From: Thermoplasmata archaeon
GTDB lineage: Archaea; Thermoplasmatota; Thermoplasmata; GCA-020350865
NCBI GenBank assembly: GCA_020351895.1
Contig: CP070672.1
Span: forward strand, 1,878,855-1,890,616
Length of the DNA stretch: 11,762 nt
Direction: 5' to 3'
A model generated the notes under the pieces. That model had not been told where the DNA came from and did not search any database. It saw nothing but the letters and a program-made list of their open reading frames with translations. Shown here piece after piece: positions 6,334 through 11,762 of the stretch. Positions within the stretch are counted from its first letter, which is position 1; the number at the start of each line of letters is the position of its first letter. A program made the translations under genes and the position numbers.

Positions 6334-7206
6334 TCAAAAGCTCTCTATACTGACCTGTCTTTGGGCTCTTTTTTCGTCATAAGAAGGTATATTATCATCC
6401 AATTCATATTTATCAACAAGTAACCTTATCCTGCTCTTTATCCTTCTCGAATATCTTACATCAGGAGAGGAGCCGATTTCGTACAGCCTCCTGTATTTTA
6501 TGACAAGCTCTGGAAAATGTCTTTTTATGTCGTCTATGATCCTTGCCCGAAACTGATCCTCAAGTTTGAGAAGCCCAGTCAAAACATAATTTGCCCTCAT
6601 CTCCTTCGCATGTGAAATAACCTCGTCTAGTTGCTCCTCTGAGTCAGTTATATAGGGGATTACGGGAGAAAGAGCAATGCCTGTTGAAATTCCTGCCTCA
6701 GCGACCGTATTTAGTGTTTCGAATCGCCCATTTGGTAAAGGGGAATCTGGCTCGAAGATTTTTGTTATGCCTTCATCCAGGGTGTTGATTACTAAGGTGA
6801 CGGTGCACCATTCCCTATCTGCGATCCGTAAGAGCAGATCCAAATCATCCAATATGATATCAGATTTTGTTATAACATGGACTGGGAATTTTCTACTGCT
6901 AAGAACTTCAAGGGCCTTTCTTACCATCCTGTATTCCCTTTCAACAGGTTGATAACCCCATACACACACCACCTGTTTTTGGAGGTTTTTCAGTTCTTTT
7001 TTAAGGATATCTGGGGCATTCTCCCTTACCTGGACCACCCAAGGGGATCTTTCTTTTTTTCCTCTTTTTACACATTGGCTGCAGTATAGACAACCATATT
7101 CACATCCATTGTAAGGGGACATGTGCAGGCTGCACCGGAAGATGGAGGGCCTACTTTGCTTGGTTAATAATCGTTTACTTTTTATTGGTAGATATTCTAT
7201 ATTCAT
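6334..7206 (-). CDS. SplB-like radical SAM protein (spore photoproduct lyase family, COG1533 type)
   Basis: A protein of 290 residues. The radical SAM cluster motif is Cys35-x3-Cys39-x2-Cys42 in SPYNGCEYGCLYC, the pattern typical of SplB-like proteins (N-P-Y-x-G-C-x-H-x-C-x-Y-C). Further family marks are VITKSDIILDDLDLL (about 112-126), a VTLVINTLDE strand, FEPDSPLPNGRFE, and GISTGIALSPVIPYITD, the SplB-like V-I-P segment. These proteins generate a 5'-deoxyadenosyl radical. True spore photoproduct lyases repair UV-damaged thymines, but most archaeal relatives have no known substrate. A fourth cysteine (Cys45) replaces the usual Y-C-Y-A-R continuation. The frame could begin at GTG 7218, but GAGGG at 7216-7212 sits 5 bases before ATG 7206, so the ATG is chosen. 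It lies 79 bases after the aminotransferase gene, probably in the same transcript. Confidence 0.88.
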   Translation of the reverse strand: MNIEYLPIKSKRLLTKQSRPSIFRCSLHMSPYNGCEYGCLYCSQCVKRGKKERSPWVVQVRENAPDILKKELKNLQKQVVCVWGYQPVEREYRMVRKALEVLSSRKFPVHVITKSDIILDDLDLLLRIADREWCTVTLVINTLDEGITKIFEPDSPLPNGRFETLNTVAEAGISTGIALSPVIPYITDSEEQLDEVISHAKEMRANYVLTGLLKLEDQFRARIIDDIKRHFPELVIKYRRLYEIGSSPDVRYSRRIKSRIRLLVDKYELDDNIPSYDEKRAQRQVSIESF

Positions 7207-7211
7207 CCTGT

Positions 7212-7216
7212 CCCTC
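7212..7216 (-). promoter_or_regulatory. Shine-Dalgarno site of the radical SAM gene
   Basis: GAGGG on the minus strand, 5 bases before the ATG at 7206. It overlaps the alternative GTG start at 7218 and so argues for the ATG. Confidence 0.6.
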
Positions 7217-7285
7217 ACTTGAATTTAGGTTTGCATCTTTAAGAGAGCATTCCAATTCATCAAATCTCATACTACCTCATCTTCA

Positions 7286-8368
7286 TTATCCTAACTCATC
7301 CAATGCCAATCCAATATTTTCAAGGCCAGATTTCAGTATTTCTGAATCTTGGCCGTATCCGATACGAATGTGTTTTTCGGCTCCAAAGAATTGACCGGGA
7401 GAGATCAGTGTTCTGTACTTTTTGAGTAGATGCTCAGTGAGTTCTATCGTGTCAATATCCTTTTTCAATCTGGGAAATGCAATTACACCGTATTTTGGCT
7501 CCACCCATTTAAGGTCATCTCTTTTTTCCATCCAGCTCTTCACGATTGGTAGGTTCCTAGAAGTTGTTTCCTTCACCTTGTCCAAAAACCAGTTTCTTTT
7601 TTCGAGCACCATTGCTCCGTAGAGCTCTCCCGCACAGGAGTTTGTAACCAGGAGGTAATCGTTCAATAGCATGGCCTTTTTTATTAGCTTAGGTGTACAC
7701 ATGGCCCAACCGATTCTTAGGGCCCCGGAGCCGTAGAATTTTGAGAGGCTGCAGTTGGAGATACCATAATCTGTGAATGAGGAAAAAATTGGGGGTGCAT
7801 CCTCCATCATGAAATCCCTGTAGACTTCGTCTGATAGGGCATAAATGTCATTATCCTCTGCAATTTGGGCTATGGATTTGAGGGTCTCAGAATCCGTCTT
7901 ATTGCTTGAGGGATTGTGTATATTGGTGAATACCATCATCTTCGTTTTCTTGCTTGCCATTTCATTCAAACGCTCCACGTTCAATTTGTATCCTTCCTCA
8001 AAAGTCCTCTTAAGGAGCTTGACATTCGGGGTAAATAGCCTTACCACATCGAGAAGGGGAGTGTATACTGGATGCTCAACAATAACCTCATCGCCAGAAG
8101 ACAAAAAAAGCGCGCAGAAGAGGTAATTGGCGTGTGTTGAGCCAGATGTGATCAGAACCCTGTCTTTCTCAACCTCATAAATTTCTGATATCAGCTCAAC
8201 CAGTCTCGGATGGCCGTAAAAAAGCGTCTTTCCCAGGTTCAAATCAGGGATATGGATTGATAGCTCTTTCTGGGTTACTGCATGTATGCCGCTTGTTGCC
8301 AGATCGTAATCTATGTCATGCCAGTAGTTTCTGAACCAGTCGATGTACTCGATCCTATTAAAATCCAT
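7286..8368 (-). CDS. PLP-dependent aminotransferase, class I/II (fold type I)
   Basis: A cytosolic enzyme of 360 residues, somewhat shorter than the 380-400 usual for the family. The cofactor-site residues are all visible: Asn152 in HNPSS, Asp180 and Tyr183 in SDEVYRDF, Lys210 in SLSKFYG (the Schiff-base lysine), Arg218 in RIGW, and the substrate-carboxylate Arg335 in HIRIGYG. LFYGHPRLVELI (49-60) and ITSGSTHANYL (73-83) are the usual N-terminal signature blocks. The N-terminus (EYIDWFRNYWHDIDYDLATSG) is unlike aspartate aminotransferases and closer to a loosely characterised group of short archaeal and bacterial aminotransferases, so the amino-acid substrate cannot be named. It is the first of the minus-strand series and its promoter predicts a leaderless message starting at ATG 8368. 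Confidence 0.92.
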   Translation of the reverse strand: MDFNRIEYIDWFRNYWHDIDYDLATSGIHAVTQKELSIHIPDLNLGKTLFYGHPRLVELISEIYEVEKDRVLITSGSTHANYLFCALFLSSGDEVIVEHPVYTPLLDVVRLFTPNVKLLKRTFEEGYKLNVERLNEMASKKTKMMVFTNIHNPSSNKTDSETLKSIAQIAEDNDIYALSDEVYRDFMMEDAPPIFSSFTDYGISNCSLSKFYGSGALRIGWAMCTPKLIKKAMLLNDYLLVTNSCAGELYGAMVLEKRNWFLDKVKETTSRNLPIVKSWMEKRDDLKWVEPKYGVIAFPRLKKDIDTIELTEHLLKKYRTLISPGQFFGAEKHIRIGYGQDSEILKSGLENIGLALDELG

Positions 8369-8390
8369 GATATCACAAACCCCGAATCCT

Positions 8391-8396
8391 CTTAAA
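8391..8396 (-). promoter_or_regulatory. TATA box of the aminotransferase gene
   Basis: TTTAAG within TATCTTTAAGAGG on the minus strand, centred about 25 bases before ATG 8368. This is the expected spacing for transcription starting at the A of the ATG. Confidence 0.55.
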
Positions 8397-8713
8397 GATA
8401 ATTATAATTGATGGATGAAAACTGCTCATATAAGGTGAATTGAGTGGAAGAAATGAGGTGTTGCTTTAATGTTATATGGAATAAAGAATGTAAATACGTA
8501 CTAAATAACCAGACATAATTAATACTTTAAACAAATTAAACTATTGGTAAAAAACTATAAATTATTAATATAATGTATATTCTATAAAATGAACCGTATT
8601 ATTGTGACGGTAGTGGGCATCACGAAGAAGATAACTTCACATTGAGAGAATATGAGGAAACCATGCAAAAATGACGCTCTTAGGACCTTTCCGAAGGCAA
8701 GATACAGAACCTG

Positions 8714-8719
8714 TTTAAG
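8714..8719 (+). promoter_or_regulatory. TATA box of the surface-protein gene
   Basis: TTTAAG within CTGTTTAAGTGA, centred about 24 bases before ATG 8740, again predicting a leaderless message. It is the same core hexamer as the divergent aminotransferase box. Confidence 0.5.
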
Positions 8720-8739
8720 TGATATGAGGACGGGGAACA

Positions 8740-11700
8740 ATGAAACCCGGAAATACAATGAGACGGTTGCTATCAGTGTATATAACCGTAACAATGGTTC
8801 TAAGCGGTATGTTCGGGTTGTTACTTCTTAATATCACCACAATCAGCGCCCAAACCGTGGAACTCTCCCATGACGCTGGCGCTCTGGATTTCAATGTGAA
8901 CAATCACGCCACATTGCCTTTTTGTATAAAGTACAACAATGTTCAGCAAAGCGACGATGCCGGGGGTTGGCTTGATGATACGTACTTCTTTTTCGATCAG
9001 TCTCAGTACGATCATTCAGGGACTGGTGACATAGCAACAGGAGAATACCCCACAGCCCAGGAAGACTGGGAATTTGATACAACAGAATCGGATGTACCCC
9101 TTTCATTTTTGGAAAACGGGGTAATCGATAGAAGTTTCGGCTCATTCACGAAAGTTGAGGATATCAACGGTCAAGCAAACGATATCAGGCTCTTTCAAAC
9201 TGCATGGAGCAAGCAGGGAGAGGATTGGGGCATTATCCAGTGGACCGTACAGAACCTGTATGATACGAATCTTACGAAGGTGAGATTCGGCCTTAAATTT
9301 CACGCCTGCATTGATGGTGACAACGCGGATGATAAGGCCTATTGGAATTCAACACATAAGGTCTACTACATCAAAGATTCAGGAAGTGCCACTTACTTTG
9401 GCTTCGCCTCTGCGGATTCTGGGGCTCCAATTAACATGTACTGGGATGGATCCATAAATGATCTGGCCTGGGATGGGGATATTTACAGTGCTTCTGTGGC
9501 GTCTCCTCATGTATCTGGCTTTTTCAATGACCTTGGCTGTATTATTGGCTGGACAGATGATGAGGTTTCAAATAACGGTCTTAATATTTCGGCTGATGAG
9601 AGCATAACAAGACCCTTGATTATGGCTGTGGGTTCATCATATGCCGATCTTCTCACTAAAATCGAAAACGCCAGGCAGTTCTATCTTCCCAGGACATTAA
9701 TAATAACAGAAATCGCAGACGAGGGGACACCCAGGGTGGAGATACACACCACAGCCAATGTTACTCAAGATTTGACGAACATCGGGCTCTCTGTGGATGG
9801 CGGGATTTCGCACTGGTCAGGGGGATTTTGGGATGTCAATCCCATACCAGGCAAAGGATACAGTGTTTGGACTCTAGCCGGAGGGGACGCTTTTGATGGA
9901 ACCGAGGGAGATACCATTGGGCTCTATAACATATCATCTGGTTTAAAATGCGATGAGGTTGCATTTGGACAGGAAGGTGTTGCGCCTGATCCCATAAACA
10001 ATCCAACTATCGGTTCGATTTCAAGGGTATTCATGACAGATTGGATTCACAGCCTACAGGGTATGACATTCGGTGCACAGAATAATGAGCAAAATCCAAT
10101 TAATACGGCCCCAGAGGTTGTGTTAAATGAGGTCATGTTCAATCCTGCGCTGCCAGAATACGGATTCATAGAGCTGATGTATATCGGTGATTCCTCAGTT
10201 GACCTGGATGGCTTTGCCATAGTCACGGATAATATTGAGTACATTTCAGGCAGCCATGTCCTGGATCCTGACGATCCCTATTATCTAGTATTCAGAAATG
10301 ATGCTCCATGGCTTTTTAATAACGGGAACGTGTCCAACTCTGCTGATAATGTCTATCTTTACGATAATAATGGTGCATTACTGGATATGGTGGGTTGGAA
10401 TACGCCTCATCAGGTGAACAAAACCATGACAAGAGTTCCTGATGGTTTTGGCTCATATCAGGGTTTTAATAATGTGACCTCAGAGGCGGCAGGATGGGTA
10501 TTCGATCAGGGAGCAACGATACCCCTTGTGAAAGTTTATCCTAAATTTCAATTCGAATACGGTGATCCCAGTGATGAGGTCTGGTACAACTTGACAATTA
10601 ACAACAGTATGAGTACGGGAGCACTGTTTGACATATTGAACCAATCCCTGCCGGGTTGGATTGTGGAAATATATTCCGATTACTTGGGGACCAAGATTGG
10701 AGATTCCGATGGGGATGGTAATCCTGATATCTTCATAAACGCAAGCTCGGAGGTAGACATCTCCATAAAGGTCACGATTCCATCATCTGGGATTGTGGGT
10801 GATTACGGTGATGCAACAATAACAGTCATGGCAGATTTCGATCCTTCAATCTCAAATTACGCAATTTTACAAACAAGGTTTTACCCCTATCTGATACCTG
10901 GTAAATCCATAATACCATCCCAGATAAACATCAATGGCACGGGATATGGCGAGTTGGCCACAATAACGCTCAATGTCTCAGGAAGCGGTTTTGGTATTGA
11001 AACTCTAATGCCACAGGATGTGGTGTTCGTAATTGACAGATCAAGCAGCATGCTTCCCGGCGATATAGATTTGGCAAAACAGGCCATGATAGAGTATGTG
11101 GAGAACATGAGCAATCCTGACAGCGGTGCAGTGGTGTATTTTGACACCGATGTCGTTCTCATGAGTTCATTGACTAGCAATTACAATAAGCTCATAAACG
11201 ACATAGAATCCATACCGGGGCCAGGGGATTTAACTTACATGGGTGAGGCATTGCTTGAGGCATTACAGGAGCTCAACGCAAATGGAGATGCCGACCACAG
11301 CCATGTCATAATCCTTTTAACAGATGGTGGTTGGAACGGAAATTTGTCTCCGGAAACAGTGGCCTATTGGGCCAGGGAGAATTACACCTATATATACACA
11401 ATAGGGCTGGGAGGTGGAGGTGAAACTGTTTTAAGAGAAATTGCCAATATTACTGGTGCGGAATATTATTATGCTGAGACTGCCGAGGATTTAAGGGGCA
11501 TTTACCAGATCATAGCAACCATAATCGACAAGACGGCAGGGCGTGATTTGGATATTACGGATTCCGATCCCATGATACGGGATGTCCTGCCTCCCTGGAT
11601 TGATTATGTCCCAGGGAGTTTTTCCATTGAACCTGATCATATCTATGTGAACGAATCAGGATACACAATCTTGGAATGGAATGTAAGCAGAATCTTGATA

Positions 11701-11762
11701 GACGAGGTTTGGGAAGTCACTTTTGACGTAAAATCTACTATGGCCGGTTATCTTGAGGCGAA
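8740..11762 (+). CDS. Large secreted surface protein with two lamin-tail-like domains and a VWA domain (3' end outside window)
   Basis: An uninterrupted frame of 1007 codons runs off the window. Residues 7-38 form a signal peptide or membrane anchor, with likely cleavage near ISAQT. Residues about 40-310 are an acidic, aromatic-rich module I cannot assign. Two lamin-tail (LTD)-like domains follow: a diverged one at about 318-455 (ITEIADEGTPRVEI start) and a clearer one at about 460-590 (VLNEVMFNPALPEYGFIEL, then DMVGWN). Residues about 598-720 form a beta-sandwich with a DSDGDGNPD loop (655-663), probably calcium-binding. The VWA domain (about 760-925) has a full metal site: Asp766, Ser768, Ser770 in DRSSS, Thr832, and Asp862 in LLTDGG. 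The last visible part (about 935-1007) resembles a DUF11-like surface repeat (V-P-G-S-F-S, LEWNV). N-x-S/T sites are frequent. An adhesive or surface-layer-associated role is inferred. ATG 8740 is set by the TATA box; an in-frame ATG at 8758 is the alternative. Confidence 0.9.
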   Translation, partial: MKPGNTMRRLLSVYITVTMVLSGMFGLLLLNITTISAQTVELSHDAGALDFNVNNHATLPFCIKYNNVQQSDDAGGWLDDTYFFFDQSQYDHSGTGDIATGEYPTAQEDWEFDTTESDVPLSFLENGVIDRSFGSFTKVEDINGQANDIRLFQTAWSKQGEDWGIIQWTVQNLYDTNLTKVRFGLKFHACIDGDNADDKAYWNSTHKVYYIKDSGSATYFGFASADSGAPINMYWDGSINDLAWDGDIYSASVASPHVSGFFNDLGCIIGWTDDEVSNNGLNISADESITRPLIMAVGSSYADLLTKIENARQFYLPRTLIITEIADEGTPRVEIHTTANVTQDLTNIGLSVDGGISHWSGGFWDVNPIPGKGYSVWTLAGGDAFDGTEGDTIGLYNISSGLKCDEVAFGQEGVAPDPINNPTIGSISRVFMTDWIHSLQGMTFGAQNNEQNPINTAPEVVLNEVMFNPALPEYGFIELMYIGDSSVDLDGFAIVTDNIEYISGSHVLDPDDPYYLVFRNDAPWLFNNGNVSNSADNVYLYDNNGALLDMVGWNTPHQVNKTMTRVPDGFGSYQGFNNVTSEAAGWVFDQGATIPLVKVYPKFQFEYGDPSDEVWYNLTINNSMSTGALFDILNQSLPGWIVEIYSDYLGTKIGDSDGDGNPDIFINASSEVDISIKVTIPSSGIVGDYGDATITVMADFDPSISNYAILQTRFYPYLIPGKSIIPSQININGTGYGELATITLNVSGSGFGIETLMPQDVVFVIDRSSSMLPGDIDLAKQAMIEYVENMSNPDSGAVVYFDTDVVLMSSLTSNYNKLINDIESIPGPGDLTYMGEALLEALQELNANGDADHSHVIILLTDGGWNGNLSPETVAYWARENYTYIYTIGLGGGGETVLREIANITGAEYYYAETAEDLRGIYQIIATIIDKTAGRDLDITDSDPMIRDVLPPWIDYVPGSFSIEPDHIYVNESGYTILEWNVSRILIDEVWEVTFDVKSTMAGYLEA

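Larger units (their letters stand above)
8369..8739. other. Divergent intergenic spacer, A/T-rich in the middle
   Basis: No convincing gene was found in these 371 bases. The ends carry the TATA boxes of the aminotransferase gene (8391-8396, minus) and the surface-protein gene (8714-8719, plus). Positions about 8500-8590 are almost all A and T. Two short plus-strand frames exist in the same phase: 18 codons at 8589-8645 and 59 codons at 8652-8831. The second mostly overlaps the surface-protein gene in another frame, and neither has a ribosome site. There is no tRNA-like fold or long inverted repeat. The length allows room for an upstream regulator site or a small RNA, but nothing specific can be shown. 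Confidence 0.6.

Noticed and set aside
7175..7270. Minus-strand frame of 31 codons between the aminotransferase and radical SAM genes, preceded by GAGGT
   Set aside because: The GAGGT is only about 4 bases before the ATG, the peptide has no recognisable feature, and its 3' part overlaps the radical SAM start in another frame.
8405..8425. TGATGGATGAAA resembling a C box of a C/D RNA
   Set aside because: No matching D box (CTGA) at a sensible distance and no paired ends were found.
8589..8645. Plus-strand frame of 18 codons beginning at an ATG next to a TATAAAA sequence
   Set aside because: Too short, with no ribosome site and no recognisable sequence. The TATA-like bases adjoin the ATG instead of lying about 25 bases upstream.
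8652..8831. Plus-strand frame of 59 codons just before the surface-protein gene
   Set aside because: It overlaps the signal-peptide region of the large gene out of frame, lacks a ribosome site and has a basic, low-information composition.
10887..11180. Minus-strand open frame of 97 codons within the surface-protein gene
   Set aside because: It lies opposite the VWA domain, whose metal-site residues are all in the plus-strand frame, so the minus-strand frame is a shadow.

Overview
The window looks archaeal, most likely from the Thermoplasmatota or a related euryarchaeal group. That placement is inferred from gene content and promoter style, with no marker gene to confirm it. The clues are a Fap7-type adenylate kinase (absent from bacteria), split MgtE-like permease genes next to PhoU-TrkA_C proteins, TTTAAR or TTTATA boxes about 24-28 bases before several start codons with little or no leader, frequent AGG/AGA and ATA codons, and large surface proteins rich in N-x-S/T sites. 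There is no tRNA, rRNA, CRISPR array, insertion sequence or other sign of a mobile element.

Positions 1-1868 (minus strand) hold one tightly packed operon. Its order of transcription is MgtE-like half 1, MgtE-like half 2, a PhoU-TrkA_C protein, then the start of a second PhoU-TrkA_C protein that leaves the window. The last two junctions are ATGA stop/start overlaps. It is most simply read as a divalent-cation transporter in which the usual cytosolic gating domains are replaced by separate PhoU-RCK_C subunits.

Positions 1962-5699 hold a divergent pair sharing a 144-base promoter region. To the left is a secreted, membrane-anchored subtilisin-type (S8) protease with an intact catalytic triad. 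To the right is an unusual membrane cytochrome: one CxxCH haem c motif after the signal peptide, a beta-rich ectodomain, and a C-terminal four-helix domain with two H-x13-H pairs, as in ferric-reductase/NOX-type di-haem b domains.

Positions 5710-8368 (minus strand) hold an aminotransferase, an SplB-like radical SAM protein and a Fap7 homologue in line. The Fap7 gene converges on the cytochrome gene with only 10 bases between the stop codons.

Positions 8369-8739 contain no convincing gene: an A/T-rich spacer with divergent TATA boxes. From 8740 to the right edge a single reading frame of at least 1007 codons encodes a secreted multi-domain surface protein: an unassigned N-terminal module, two tandem lamin-tail-like domains, a calcium-loop beta-sandwich, and a von Willebrand A domain with complete MIDAS. 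It is open at the window end.

The most interesting parts are the haem c/haem b membrane protein, the split transporter with its in-frame amber codon, and the LTD-LTD-VWA surface protein.
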